Shown here in pieces: positions 1 to 11,744 of a stretch of DNA of 64,000 nucleotides. The stretch comes from Dermacentor variabilis (taxonomy: Eukaryota; Arthropoda; Arachnida; Ixodida; Ixodidae): contig NC_134571.1 of the NCBI RefSeq assembly GCF_050947875.1, positions 228,480,024-228,544,023 on the forward strand, written 5' to 3'. The first letter of the stretch is position 1; each line of letters opens with the position of its first letter. A model generated the notes under the pieces. The model saw nothing but the letters and a program-made list of their open reading frames with translations. It made no database searches and was not told where the DNA came from. A program made the translations under genes and the position numbers.

Positions 1-398
1 AGCATGCACATGACTTTAAGACGTTGCCGCGTGGATCAATTATAGACGTTGAAGAGATGTTCGCCGTTCACAGGGTTGCGACCGCGCGCCGACTATGTAT
101 TGTGTTAACGCGACAACATTTGCATCGCATCCGACTCACGGAATCACCAGACTATAATACACACAAAGTGCCTGAGACAGTAGGACACACTACAACCATA
201 GTTGTTGCTTGTCCAAAGTATGGCTGTGAACGACAGGCATTGATCTCCGCGTTAGCGCCAATTAACAACAGACTATTGATTGAAAAAGTGTTCAGTAGAC
301 CTAGTTGGGCGAGCTGCTTTAGCATAACGATGATGCAAATGCGCTTAAAGGACGTGGACGATATCGGTGAAGACGATACACAAATAGCGCATCTTTAA
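1..398 (+). pseudogene. LINE 3' coding remnant (C-terminal zinc tail after RNase H)
   Basis: An open frame runs in from the left edge and stops at 398. Its last 70 or so residues have the layout of the short Cys/His region that follows RNase H in I/R1-group LINEs: a partly lost knuckle, then a CPKYGCERQAL-type stretch, then an acidic tail. Similar tails occur at 12490-12720 and 50035-50250. There is no usable ATG at the left edge, so this is a 5'-truncated fragment. The family call rests on recalled pattern only. Confidence 0.5.
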
Positions 399-1605
399 AC
401 TTGTTTGTTCAAAAATCCCGTTATCACTTGCGTCACATCATGAAACGTATATAACGAACATTCACTTCCTTCCGTTCATTGTGAAAAAGCTCCCGTAGTG
501 TGACCGAAAAGTCTTTTTTTTTCTTTCTGTTTTCAGTGATTGGTCTGCACTCGATATTTCCCGCCACTAAAACATTAAGCATCTATTTGATAGCAGACAG
601 AAACATTCAACATTATTAGTGGTTTGTCCTGCAATGACACTCAATTGCTTGCATTCCAATCTCGTTGCGTCTTTTGCTTGGTGATATCTAATTGAACAGA
701 GTCCTGTGAGACTTTTCAAGGGTATCGTAAGATGGAACCGTCCCTGTTTCCTACTGAGGGTTATACAGCTAACGTCGTTTACAGAATACCCTTTGTTTCC
801 CACTGACTTTCTATTTTGTTACAAAATTATGCATAAATGAGCCCTTTATATTGAAAAGAACCCTGCACTTTGTTTTAACAAAACACGTTGTCTATGTGCA
901 TTATCTTGTGCTCACTTATTGAGGAATACTTGTTCGAACGAGAGCAAAAGGACTTGGTTTGAGAAACTCGCGAGTTCTGCGAATTTCATTGGAAAATTTG
1001 TAAACGAGATAGGTTCGCGCCAGGATGGGGTTGTAACGAAGTTGTCTCGGTGCAATGTAAAAGAACACAGGGAAGCAAGAAGGCGACCACAGAAAGAGCG
1101 CCAGGGTGCCTTCACTCCTGGTCGAACCATTGCTACCACCTCAACCATGCTAAATAAAACATTAGCGTACATTCAATGATTGTAGCATAAGCGCCGACTA
1201 CGGGACGGCTCCGGTGCCCGAGCCCTCTCCGTAGTTCTCCCGGAAGTGGGGCAGGACCCGTCCAAGAATTGCCTAGCCAGCGCCGCCCTAGAGGGCAATT
1301 GCCATAGCTCTGTCAACGACATCATTTCAAGTTTCTTCTTAGTTGCCTCCACCTTCTCACTTAACGTTTTATTGGAGCTAAAAGCTTAGTGCATCATCGT
1401 TCGCAAAGATGTGGTTGGCTTTTAATTCATACTATCTATTTATTTCTGCAGATGCCGACAATAGGAGGACAAGGGAGTTAGAAGGATCCGCGGTGGCTAC
1501 CTCGTCCGTATTTTAGTACTTCACCATTTTTAAAAATTTCCACTGTAAACACCCTACACATACACAACATATTTAGATAAATACACTAAAACTTATTATA
1601 TTTTT
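399..1605. other. Intergenic, nothing recognised
   Basis: AT-rich sequence without a recognisable domain. Overlapping 86-codon frames lie on both strands at 912-1179 but have no family likeness. A GC-richer block at about 1195-1310 may be an old repeat; I cannot name it. Confidence 0.4.
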
Positions 1606-1622
1606 TCAAGAGAAGGAGACTA

Positions 1623-1865
1623 CCCGCCGTGGTTGCTCAGTGGCTATGGTGTTGGGCTGCTGAGCACGAGGTCGCGGGATCGAATCCCGGCCACGGCGGC
1701 CGCATTGCGATGGGGGCGAAATGCGAAAACACCCGTGTGCTTAGATTTAGGCGCACGTTAAAGAACCCCAGGTGGTCAAAATTTCCGGAGTCCTCCACTA
1801 CGGCGTGCCTCATAATCAGAAAGTGGTTTTGGCACGTAAAACCCCAAATATTATTATTATTATTA
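1623..1865 (+). mobile_element. tRNA-derived SINE (Ruka-type), copy 1
   Basis: The head resembles a tRNA: CCCGCCGTGGTTGCTCAGTG carries an A-box-like motif and GGGATCGAATCCCGG a B box for RNA polymerase III. The body ends in an (ATT)n tail at about 1851-1866. It is flanked by a 13-bp target duplication with one mismatch, TCAAGAGAAGGAG at 1606-1618 and TCAAAAGAAGGAG at 1866-1878, as expected for LINE-driven insertion. The sequence matches my memory of the tick SINE Ruka. It is not a functional tRNA gene. Confidence 0.88.
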
Positions 1866-2026
1866 TCAAAAGAAGGAGGTAGCGAACTAACATTTATTAC
1901 TTATGATAAGGATAGCATATGCCTAGAAAATGAGTTGTTATTTCCTTGTCTTCGCCTCACGCGCTCTTTCCCCTTCTAACTAGAGAATGATTATGTTGCT
2001 GTATGGCCACCTCGCTTGAAATTGCT

Positions 2027-2980
2027 TCATCTGCGGTCTTCACCAAGAGAAAAAAACTTGCAGACTTCAGTGACACCTTTGACAGAGTCTCTTATGAAAG
2101 GAGTGTGAAATCCACGTGAGTAATTTGCGTGTCCGTATTGCTTCTTGTAAGTTACAACAAGCAATGCTAACCACTTCTCGGAGCTAATGGAAGGAAGACC
2201 CTGCTCCGGCAGCGTTTCTGCCCTTTTAATCGTTATATCGCGCTGCACGTAATGCGCGGCCGGGAGTTCCTCCTGGGTGACAAATCCTGGTCGGTGGTGT
2301 GAGTCAGCAGGAATTAGAGGAGCAAGGTCACTAAACGTGGTGTGCAGCTTCTGGAGGTAGGTGGAAACAACATGGCTGCAATCTGGACACGACGGCACGA
2401 ATAATTATCCAGGAAAGCGCAGCGGAAGACCGTAGACGAGTGCAGCGAAAGAGCAACCTAGGTCAGCCTTCAGTGCTGATCGGATGCCCAGAAGGAAAAA
2501 AACAAGGTGGACGAGGCAACGTTTCCTTGGCTGATAAGTAGTGAGGGCAATCTTCAGTTGTAGATGAAGCCCTTCCACCATACCATTGGCGGAAGCATCA
2601 TAGGTGGTCATATGAACGTGTTGAATGGCCAGGATGCGGGCAAGCGCGGTGAATAGGGACGAGTGAAACTAGCGGCCTCGTTCGGCGGTGACGACAAAAG
2701 GGAATCCAAAACGCGACACCTAGCCTCTCATGAAAGCCGTAACAAGTGTCTTGCCGTAGTGTCTGTAATGGGAAATGCCGCTGGCCATAGTGTGAAGCGA
2801 TCCACACATGTGAGCAGGTAAAAGGCCTCACGTGATGACGGGAGCGGGCCGACAATGTCCAGGTGGACATGGGAAAGCCTCGTCTGGAGGGCGAAAAAGG
2901 GAATTAGACGTGACGGTAATGGCGGTGAATTTTGAAACGCTGGCGTGGAAGGCAGGTTCGCGCGCAGCAACGAATGTCTT
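2027..2980 (-). pseudogene. Gypsy A integrase remnant
   Basis: Integrase pieces lie in three frames. At 2728-2970 the catalytic core starts (HLDIVGPLPSS, first Asp of the DDE triad). At 2405-2611 is the ANGMVEGLHLQLK region with the final Glu, then a conserved GIRSALKADLGCS block. At 2027-2398 is a C-terminal tail. The enzyme would insert element DNA, but the frame changes make it non-functional. Confidence 0.82.
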
Positions 2981-3130
2981 CATTGATTCTAGGCCAAAGG
3001 AAGCGAGGGGTGGCTACATTCTGGGTCGCACGAATGCCTGGGTGGCTTATGTTGTGCAGGTGAACAAAAATTGCGCCATAAAAAGCCAAAGGCACGAAGA
3101 GTGGAGGAACACGAGTGGATGTCTTTCACG

Positions 3131-3775
3131 TTATGAACGATGACGAAAACGGAAGCGCGCACTCAGCGAAAGACAAGGACGTGGATGAACTAACAATGTG
3201 ATGTAACTCAGGGTCGTTGCGCTAGGCGGCTGGTTGCTCCTCCGTGTCCACTGGTGGTTGGGCCGCCTGGGCATCAACGAGGTAGAGTGAATCAGCAGCA
3301 GCATTTTCCGGCCCATGCACGTGACGGAGATCCACTGTGAAGTAGGAGGCAAAGCACAGTTGGCGGAACTCCGTGAAGTGTACTTACTGTGATTCCTATC
3401 TAAGGCAAACGTGAGGGGCTTATGGTCTGTGATCACGTGAAAGTCCCGGGCCTCCAAAAAGTGGCGAAAATGCTTGACGGCTAGGTGAACCACAAGGAGT
3501 TCTCGACTGAATGTGCTGTGTTTAGCTTCAGGTGGCTTGAGGTTCTTCGAGAAAAAATCACAAGGCTGCCAACGAGTTTTGTGTTGTTCGATAACCACGT
3601 CGACTGTCATGCTCGGTGTATCGGTAATGAGACGAATGGGGGCATCAGGAACGGGATGTGTGAACATGGTGGCATCTGCGGCGCCTTCTTTGCAGTAGCG
3701 AAGGCAGATGCAGCGCCCCCAGTCCACTAAAGTGGCGCAGCTGGGTCGGTTAGAGGCTTCAGGAAATTGGTACAA
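3131..3775 (-). pseudogene. Gypsy A RNase H remnant
   Basis: The frame carries the Ty3/gypsy RNase H signature: LITDTPSMTVDVV in place of the usual T-D-A-S start, FSRELLVVHLAVKHFRHFLE with the catalytic Glu, and FHVITDHKPLTFAL with a catalytic Asp. The alanine of the first motif is replaced and the downstream part shifts frame near 3300. RNase H would remove RNA from the RNA:DNA hybrid after reverse transcription. Confidence 0.82.
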
Positions 3776-4440
3776 TCCGGAAGAAAGCGCCGATGAAAGT
3801 TCAGTAGGCCTCGGAATTCGCTGAGCATATTTAGTAACCTCGGGGTGTATAGTCTTGAACTGCCTTCACTTTGCTGGCGAGAGGCCGGATACCTTGTGGG
3901 GTGACAAAGTGGACTAGGAACTCCATGGTAGCTACGCCGAAGAGGCACTTGTTCGAATTAACGTCTAAACCATAATCATGAAGTAGGTGGAAAAGGGCGC
4001 GCAGGGGAACTTCATGCTTGAGGCCAGATCAGCTTGCAATGAGTAGAACATCAAGGCAGCCAGACAAGAAGTCGAGACCTCGCGTGGCGTCGTTCATGGT
4101 GCGCTGAAGAGTCTGTGCAGCGTTGTGCAATCCAAAAGGCATCCTCATATACTAGAGGAGGCCGAAACGGCTGGTAATGGCCGTCTTCGGAACGTCGGCG
4201 GTTTCCACAGGAATTTGATGATAAGATTTCACTAAGACATTTTTAGAGAAGATCGTGTACCCAGCCTCATTCGATGAGAATCCTTGAATGTAAGCAGGTG
4301 GATGGCGGTCTGGTTAGGCGTAGGCCTTCAGAGCGCAGTAATCTCAACATGGACTTCAGGATCTTTCTTTGGCATCATGTCGAGTGGCGACGCCCGCTGC
4401 TTGAGGAAGGTCGCCCAATGCTAAGTTCAAGCATGTGCTC
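3727..4440 (-). pseudogene. Gypsy A reverse transcriptase remnant
   Basis: RT motifs are readable in shifting frames. MPFGL-type sequence lies at about 4140-4120. The catalytic box, normally Tyr-x-Asp-Asp, reads Cys-Leu-Asp-Val at about 4063-4052, so one catalytic Asp is lost. The connection segment LNFHRRFLPDC lies at about 3800. At least four stops interrupt it. Confidence 0.8.
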
Positions 4441-4749
4441 AAACTCGCGGCGAGCAACGTCGAGGTTGTCTCCAGGCAATCGGGGGTGCCGTGTAGGGAG
4501 GTCCAGTGGTCACGATGTGGTGAGTGATCAAGTGCTTCACCGGTGACGCCCTGGTATGCGGCTTTGTAAGACTAGGAAAATCAGCGAAGATTTTTGCGTA
4601 AGGCGAAGTCGGTGGGAGAGCTCTAAGCCCCGTCGACGAGACGGGGCAGGGTACGCCAGTGATGGAGAAGCGCGTGCTGAGATCGTTGAGGTGATGAGCA
4701 TGCATGTCTACCGCAAGGTTGAAGGAACTGAGGAACTGAACTGAACTGA

Positions 4750-5060
4750 ATCATCGAGAATGGAAGTCCGGTTAAACGTACGGCAAAACCCAGGGGTAAG
4801 TGTAAGATACCGTCGGCCGTATATGTGAATAGCGGAGTTCATTGCTTGGAACGGTCAGATTTGTTCGTTACGACGGCGATCTGCACAAGAGGCCAGTATG
4901 ACGCTAACCTGGGCTCATGTGCCGGCAAGCAAGCAAGCGCCACGTATTTTGCCAGAAGCGTATAATAGGCGACCTGTCTATCGACCAGTACCACTTGCCG
5001 CCGTCAGTGGCTGGTCACAGCATTTCCCGAGCAGGAGCACGGACGGGTGAACTTGCGCGC
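4750..5060 (-). pseudogene. Gypsy A protease remnant
   Basis: Between gag and RT, a degenerate AQVSVI segment follows a position where Asp-Thr-Gly is expected. Here it reads Gly-Thr-stop, so the aspartic protease active site is gone. The zinc knuckle expected before it is not clear. The call is by position and the short motif. Confidence 0.55.
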
Positions 5061-5072
5061 AGAGGTGCCGAA

Positions 5073-5940
5073 TCAGCGGTGGCAGCAGCACACAGCCGAA
5101 GACGAGCCGTTTCGTCGCGCGTCGAATGGTTGAAGACACGGTGAGCGTGGGGACGCCGAGGAGTGGCTGCGGGACCGGAACCTCGACGAAGACTGGCGTG
5201 AGAAGGGCACGAAGTCATCGAAACGTCTGACAAGGGCGTCGAGGCGGCCCTCTATGTTAGCGAGTTCAAGGGCTGAGGCAACACCCGGAGACGGAGTCGT
5301 AATGGCGCTGAGGCTAGAGGCCCGCGAGTAGATCGCAACTCGGTCAGCCAGTTCAGCGAGCTTGTCTAATGCCACATCACCCGCAGCCGCGAGAACTGGG
5401 ACCATGTTCTGCGGCAGGCGCTGCAGGAAGAACTCACGCAGCAGCTTGTCATGTTGGAAAGCCGAGACTACGCCAAGGAGCTGACGCATGCGTCGAAGTA
5501 GCTGTGAAGGGTGACGGTCTCCAAGCTCCGCATCTGTGAGGAGCTGCTGGAGTCTGCTGTGCTCCGACTCTGACTTGACAGCCGCCGTCAACATGCGGAA
5601 TGAATGCGGGTCCGGCGAGGTGATAACATCCGCTACGTTTTCGGCGAGTGCAAAGGTAAGGAGGGCGCCAGATGTAAGAAATGAGTCTGTTGATGGTGCT
5701 ATGCCGTAGACAGAAGTGCGCCTCGAGCTGCAGGAGGCCGGTGCTGGGGCTGTTGGGCCAAAATAGTGGCAGGTTGATGTGTTGGAACGCGGCCACCGCA
5801 GCACGGTCAGGTAGGGTGTGCTCTTGGGCGTCGTCACCGGCAGAAAGACTGGAAGAGCTGGCAGGGGCCATGCCGGAGGATTTCAGCTGCGTGTTTTTTA
5901 CCGGGTCGCCAAATCTGCTGAAGCTAATGCGAGGGAACAC
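5073..5940 (-). pseudogene. Gypsy A Gag remnant
   Basis: The frame 5837-5073 holds a Gag capsid of a type common in arthropod gypsy elements: repeated Leu/Arg motifs (LLRRMRQLL, FFLQRLPQN), then LAELADRVA, then an Arg/Ser/Pro-rich tail. A second frame (5940-5449) supplies the N-terminal part through a frameshift near 5790. Gag would form the particle that packages element RNA. Confidence 0.75.
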
Positions 5941-6114
5941 CCATCTCCTGCAGCGCTGGGTATCAAGCTGTTCTTTTTCATTTTTTTTATTTTGATGTTA
6001 CGCTGTACAAACTGAGCTAACTTCCTTTTCCTTGACGGGCGCTGTACGCAGAGCGATTTGTGGCCTGCGGACCGAGCCCAAGGCGACAGGCGACAGACCC
6101 AAGGCGCTACAGAC

Positions 6115-7320
6115 TTATGAAAAAAGAGAGAAACGCTTGTAGATAGACAGAATAAACCTTATTCTACGAAGGATAAGGTGATCTAACGACCCCCCGACAC
6201 GCAGGTCAAGGAGCGGGTGCTGCTGCCTCGGATGCAGGCTGGGAGGTCTTGGGTCCCACCAGCCTCTTGAGCCAGTTGGACGAGCCGGAGCTGGAGCTGA
6301 GTCCGAACTGCGCAGCATTGTCTCCCAGGTGTCTCTACTACCAATATTGTGGGTCCGCCCGGGAGAGTACGGGCATTCCCATATTATGTGCAGGGTCCTT
6401 CTCGCCCCACACAGATTACACCTGTCGCTCCTGGCCTCGGGGAGCATGTGGTTCGCCATAACCGGTTGCGGATACGTAAAAGTTTGGTGTCGCCTCCACG
6501 CGACTGCTTGTATGTTGTTTAATTTCGGGTCTAGCAGGGATACCAGTCTACGAGTCAATCTATAATGCTGCGTCAACTCCCCATATCTTAACATGCGCTC
6601 TCCGCTCCCTCGATTATCGAGGGGCCCCGTAGCGGCTCGGCGGTAGAGATCTCGAGCCAGCTCGCAGGCCGCCTCGTTGCCGGGGACAGCTTCGTGCGCC
6701 GGAGTCCAAATTATTTGATTTTTGCTACTTAACTTTCTCTGGCCTAGGATTCTCGCCGCTAAGGGCGGGATCATTCGCCTGCTAAAATTTTGTATGGCAG
6801 TTTTGCTGTCACTAATCACAACTTCGCGTCCGTTTCAGCGCAAGCTAACGCGATCGCAATTTCCTCGGCAACTTGTATGCTGCGCTCGCGCAGAGTGGCA
6901 GCTGTAACGGGATTACCCCGGCCGCTGACTGCCGTTGCCATCGTAAAACCAACGTCACCTCCGGCCGCGTCTACATAGGCCACGTCATGTTCCGAAATTT
7001 CACCGAATCTAATTTGTAATGCTTCGGCTCGTTTTTCCCCCTGTCTTTGTTATGTTCCGGGTGCATGTTTTTTGGCAGGAGGGGGGGGGGTATAACCAGA
7101 TTTTTTCTGACTTCCCTATCTGCCTCCACCTTTTGGGTGGTGCCTCCATCCGGATTTATTCCAACTTTGGTCAATATGGCTCTTCCTGGTGCTGTCTGTC
7201 AATTTGAGACGTTTGCACCGCTTCCGCCAGTTCTGCCCATGTGTTCTGCACCCCTAGAGCCATCAATCTCTCTGTGCATGTGCACATGTGCAGTCGCAGC
7301 GCTCTTCTTATGCATTTTCT
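6115..7320 (-). pseudogene. LINE-1 remnant: RNase H and 3' end (I/R1-group)
   Basis: On the minus strand the frame 6819-6115 contains IIWTPAHEAVPGNEAA, the conserved His/Glu block of LINE RNase H, followed by a Cys knuckle (CNLCGARRTLHIIWECP). The upstream half of RNase H (YVDAAGGDVGFTMATAVSG) reads in another frame at about 6985-6830. A linker with the conserved PKNMHPEHNKDR lies at about 7090-7050, and matching sequence continues to about 7320. RT is absent, so this is a 5'-truncated, frame-shifted copy. Confidence 0.82.
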
Positions 7321-7352
7321 AAAATAAAAAAAATTATACGTTAAATGCTTCG

Positions 7353-7374
7353 GATTGATTGATTGATTGATTGA
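7353..7374. repeat. (GATT)n microsatellite tail of LINE-2
   Basis: Five tandem GATT units plus a partial unit mark the 3' terminus of the minus-strand LINE that begins just to the right. Simple-repeat tails of this kind replace poly(A) in several LINE clades. Confidence 0.8.
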
Positions 7375-7486
7375 GTAACTTTTATTTTACACTCCTGCAG
7401 AACGCGTATTAGTACGTCGCTGGCCGCTCCCACGTCGGGACTGACAGGCCTAGCCTGCCAGCCGCATCGTGGGCCTGCTGGACAGT

Positions 7487-8161
7487 CTAATGTTGCTCAG
7501 CCAGGAATGGTATGCGGAGGGCCGCCTCCCACCTAGCTGAGCTGAGGTCAGGGCTTGCTATAGAGATACATCCCCAGAGCATGTGCGAAAGTGTTGATCT
7601 ATCCCCGCAAGCAGGGCACGCGTCATCAGTGTAAATCTCCGGATATATCGCATGTAACGTGAACAGGTTGGGATAGGTTTCTGTCTGCAACAGTCTGAAT
7701 GTCACTGCCTGAGGCCTAGTGAGCTTGGGGTGATGAGGAGGGTATTGTTGCCGCGATAGATAGAAGTGTTTAAGAAGTTCATTATAAGTGGCAGGCACGT
7801 CCCTACCATGCGTAACTCTCTCTTCGGCCGTTACCGCGCCAGCGCGGTCAGTCAGTGCGTGCGCGGCAGCGTGGGCCGTCTCATTGAGGTTCGTGGGGAC
7901 ACCCGCCATGTGCCCAACGTGGGCTGGGAACCACGTAAGCAAGTGATACTTGATTCTATCCGGACCTGCCTTACGAAGCAGCCCAAAAGCCTGTTCTGAG
8001 ATTACTCCACACTGAAATGCCCTAATGGCCAACCGTGACTCACTGTAGATGACGTCGCTGCTGTCATCAAGCATCGCCAAGGAAATGGCCACCTGCTCGG
8101 CTATCGCCAGATCTCCGGTTCGTACAGATGCACAGTTCCTGAGTCGCTGTTTGGAATCCAC
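7487..8161 (-). pseudogene. LINE-2 RNase H domain
   Basis: The 224-codon frame holds SLAMLDDSSDVIYSESRLA (catalytic Asp strand) and LLTWFPAHVGHMAGVPTNLN, matching the W-x-P-x-H block. It ends with a Cys knuckle, CPACGDRSTLSHMLWGC. It is separated from RT by a frame change between 8161 and 8490, so the polyprotein is broken. Confidence 0.82.
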
Positions 8162-8489
8162 GACTACTGCAGAAAAGGAGCACCCCTTCCGATATGCGGC
8201 CGCGTCAACAAAGCAGGCTCTACGCCCCTCTGTCTGTATCTGTTTGAGTATGGTTGAAGCTCTTGCTTTCCTTCTACCCTAGTTATATACAGGGTGTACA
8301 TTTCTTGGTATCGGCGATACGGAGATCAAATCTCGTATGTCCCGTGGTAACTGGCATTTTCTTGGTGCTTCTGCAGATGTGGGTAGCCGAGCTCTTGTAA
8401 TATCCTCCTACCGGCGGCGGTCGTGGAGAGTCTGGCAAGTTGCGCTCTTTCCTGAGCCTCTGCAATCTCCTCCAGAGTGTTATGCACAC

Positions 8490-10045
8490 CTAGCTGGAGG
8501 AGGCGATTGGTTCAACCATACCCAGGGCTCGCTTAGTTATTTTCCTGAGCAACGTGTTGAGTTTGTTCCTCTCTGCTCTTTGCCATCTGTGTATAGCCGC
8601 CACGTAGGCAAAGTGGCAAAGTACAAAGGCGTTAATCAACCGTAACAGATTGTCTTCTTTAAGGCCATGATGGCGGTTAGCCACCCTTCGGATGAGACGT
8701 ACTGCGTTGTCCGTCCTGGTCGTGAGCTTGATTATCGTTTGCGTGTTAGAGCCAGTAGATTCGACTACCATGCCGAGTATTCTTATTGCGTCGACCCTAG
8801 GAATCTTGTCTCCCTTGCCCGTGCGAAGAGAAATGGTGCTGTCAGACAGTGGTCTCCAGCCCATGGGCTTACGACCTCTTCTTAAGGGGCGGTAGAGTAA
8901 AAGCTCTGACTTCTTAGCCGAACAGTTTAATCCCGTGGGTCGAAGATAGTCCTCCGTGACCTCGATGGCCTCCTGTAACGCACTCTCAACCTGTCCGTCA
9001 CTTCCTCCAACACACCAAATGGTAATGTCATCCGCATAGATGGTATGCCTGATGCCCTCGACTCGTGAGAGTGTTCTGGAAAGGCCGATCATGGTCAGGT
9101 TAAACAAATTGGGCGAGATCACCGAGCCCTGTGGAGTGCCCCTTGTTCCAAGCTCCACCTCTTCCGCGATCATGTCTCCTGCGCGGAGAGTCGCTCTTCT
9201 TGGGTGCAAAAATGACCTGACGTAATCATGGAATCTTACGCCCAGACCAAGCTCGGATATCGATTGCAGTATAAATTGATGGGCTATCTTATCGAAAGCC
9301 TTCTCCAAATCTAATCCAAGGATCGCACGAGTGTCCCGTGTGTCATTGTCGATTATTTGACTCTTGATGAGCTTCATGGCGTCCTGTGTGGACAGACCTG
9401 CCCTGAAGCAAAGCATCGTGTGGGGGTAGAGTTCCTTGTGTTCGATGAACCTCGTGAGCCTGTTGAGTATGACATGTTCCGCGACCTTGCCGACGCAGGA
9501 TGTGAGCGATATTGGTCGTAAGTTGTCCAGGCTTGATGATTTGCCAGGTTTGGGGATCAGTACTGTAAGTGCCGCTTCCATGCTTCCGGTACCTTGCCTT
9601 CCTTCCATGTCTCGCTGATGACTTCTGTCAGGTATTCTATCGAGTGATCGTCCAGGTTACGGAGGGTCCTATTTGTGATGCCGTCGGGACCAGGAGCAGA
9701 CTTGCTATTAAGCTCATGCAGCGCCCTCCTAACCTCTTCCGTGCTGATGTCTGCATCCAGCTCGGAGTTGGGTGGCCAAAGGTAGTCTGCGTAGGCGACC
9801 GATGTCCCTTGCCGGGGACCAACAGGGAGGTACTTCTCCACCAGGCTCTGCAGGACTTCCTCCGGGGTCTTGGTTCGTGTGGCTGTATGCAGAAGCTTTG
9901 CCATCACATGCTGCTGGTTGGACCTTGTGTTGGTGTCGTCCAGAAGATGCTTTAAAAGATTCCAGTTTCGACCATTCCGCATTTGACCAACAACTGAGTT
10001 GCACACCTCGTCCCATTGTTGCTTTGAGAGGGTGCGGCAGTACTC
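8490..10045 (-). pseudogene. LINE-2 reverse transcriptase
   Basis: The main frame (9608-8490) carries the RT motifs in order: LRPISLTSCVGKVAE, AILGLDLEKAFDKIAH, GTPQGSVISPNLFNL and the catalytic box YADD at about 9042-9031. The N-terminal part (KSAPGPDGITNRTL, WKEGKVPEAWK) is in an overlapping frame, 10174-9557. One frameshift near 9600 separates them. The palm residues look intact, so decay is moderate. Confidence 0.88.
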
Positions 10046-10050
10046 CTCGC

Positions 10051-11665
10051 GAACCCCGCCAAGGCAATGACGGTAGCAAGTAGCGAAGTTCAAGGCAGTC
10101 GCAGGACACAGTTGTCCACCGCTGGATTCCGTTCCGGGATTTTGTGGAGGCCGAAAAAGTAGACGCGCGCTCAATTATGCGCTCTCTCGTGTCATCTCGC
10201 TGCCGCCAAGTCATGGCTTCCAACGACGACTACGGCTTTTGTAGTCTCAGTTGGCTCTTAGCACAGACGCAGAAGCGATGAGCGAAGGCACGCGAACCCC
10301 GCCAAGGCAACGACGGTAGCAAGTAGCGAAGGTCAAAGCAGTCGCAGGACACAGTGGTGCACGGCTGGATTCAATTCCGGGATTTCGGGGAGGCCGAAAA
10401 AGTAGACGCGCGCTCAATTATGCGCTCTCTCCTGTCATCTCGCTGCCGCCAAGTCACGGCTTCCAATGACGACTACGGCTTTTGTATTCTCAGTTGGCTC
10501 TTGGCACAGACGCAGAAGCGCTGAGCGAAGGCACGCGAACCCCGCCATGGCAACGACGGTAGCAAGTAGCGAAGGTCAAAGCAGTCGCAGGACACAGTGG
10601 TCCACGGCTGGATTCCATTCCGGGATTATCTGGAAGGCGAAAAAGTAGACGCGCGCTCAATTCTGCCATCTTTCCTTTCATCTCACTGCCGCCAAGTGAT
10701 GGCTTCCAACGACGACTACGGCTTTTGTATTCTCAGTTGGCTCTTGGCACAGACGCAGAAGCGCTGAGCGAAGGCACGCGAACGCCGCCAAGGCAACGAC
10801 GGTAGCAAGTAGCGAAGGTCAAAGCAGTCGCAGGACACAGTGGTCCACGGCTGGATTCCATTCCGGGATTATCTGGAAGGCGAAAAAGTAGACGCGCGCT
10901 CAATTCTGCCATCTTTCCTGTCATCTCACTGCCGCCAAGTGGTGGCTTCCAACGACGACTACGGCTTTTGTAGTCTAAGTTGGCTCTTGGCACAGACGCA
11001 GAAGCGCTGAGCGAAGGCACGCGAACGCCGCCAAGGCAACGACGGTAGCAAGTAGCGAAGGTCAAAGCAGTCGCAGGACACAGTGGTCCACGGCTGGATT
11101 CCATTCCGGGATTATCTGGAAGGCGAAAAAGTAGACGCGCGCTCAATTCTGCCATCTTTCCTGTCATCTCACTGCCGCCAAGTGGTGGCTTCCAACGACG
11201 ACTACGGCTTTTGTAGTCTAAGTTGGCTCTTGGCACAGACGCAGAAGCGCTGAGCGAAGGCACGCGAACCCCGCCATGGCAACGACGGTAGCAAGTAGCG
11301 AAGGTCAAAGCAGTCGCAGGACACAGTGGTCCACGGCTGGATTCCATTCCGGGATTATCTGGAAGGCGAAAAAGTAGACGCGCGCTCAATTCTGCCATCT
11401 TTTCTTTCATCTCACTGCCGCCAAGTGGTGGCTTCCAACGACGACTACGGCTTTTGTATTCTCAGTTGGCTCTTGGCACAGACGCAGAAGCGCTGAATGA
11501 AGGCACGCGAACCCCGCCATGGCAACGACGGTAGCAAGTAGCGAAGGTCAAAGCAGTCGCAGGACACAATGGTGCACGGCTGGATTCCGTTCCGGTATTG
11601 TCTGGAAGGCGAAAAAGTAGACGCGCGCTCAATTCTGCACTCTCTCCAGTTGTCTCACTGCCGCC
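10051..11665. repeat. 243-bp tandem satellite, about 6.6 copies
   Basis: The anchor CGACGGTAGCAAG (one base different in the first copy) ends at 10080, 10323, 10566, 10809, 11052, 11295 and 11538, an exact 243-bp period with no indels. Copies differ by point changes such as CCAAGG/CCATGG and the AGTGGTGG/AGTGACGG variants. Because 243 is 81 codons, minus-strand open frames run through several units (11410-10733) without coding for a recognised protein. The array starts at the truncated end of LINE-2 and ends at a hairpin (11652-11686). Confidence 0.95.
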
Positions 11666-11686
11666 CCAACTTGGCGGCAGTGAGAC
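11652..11686. repeat. Inverted repeat at satellite edge
   Basis: GTCTCACTGCCGCC (11652-11665) is followed by a 7-nt loop and its exact reverse complement (11673-11686). It marks the border between the satellite and the RTE-like LINE. Confidence 0.9.
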
Positions 11687-11744
11687 GACTGCCCCACTCT
11701 TACACCGTCTTACACTTTCAACCCCACTTGACCCCGCTCTTAAA

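Larger units (their letters stand above)
2020..5935 (-). mobile_element. Gypsy element A, decayed Ty3/gypsy retrotransposon
   Basis: Read on the minus strand the order is gag (5940-5073), protease remnant, RT, RNase H and integrase (2980-2027), the standard Ty3/gypsy order. Stops and frameshifts break every domain. A TTTGGCGACC-like stretch at about 5907-5920 resembles the primer-site junction of related elements. I could not match terminal repeats at the two ends, so LTRs are missing or unrecognised. Confidence 0.85.
7353..10050 (-). mobile_element. LINE-2, 5'-truncated I/R1-group element
   Basis: The minus-strand order is linker and RT (10045-8490), RNase H (8161-7487), 3' UTR, then a short AATC-type tail (GATT repeats at 7353-7374 on plus). 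RT followed by RNase H is the layout of I, R1 and LOA group LINEs. The copy is truncated near 10050, where it passes directly into the 243-bp satellite. Confidence 0.85.

Noticed and set aside
912..1179. Complementary 86-codon frames on both strands as a gene
   Set aside because: Mutual antisense shadows without motif or conserved start.
1623..1700. tRNA gene
   Set aside because: The cloverleaf is degenerate and the sequence is the head of a SINE with target duplications.
2020..5990. LTRs of gypsy A
   Set aside because: I searched both ends by eye for a shared terminal repeat and found none.
10733..11410. 225-codon minus-strand frame in the satellite as a repeat protein
   Set aside because: It exists because the 243-bp period is a multiple of three. 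No start context, no family likeness, and variants are not obviously codon-biased.
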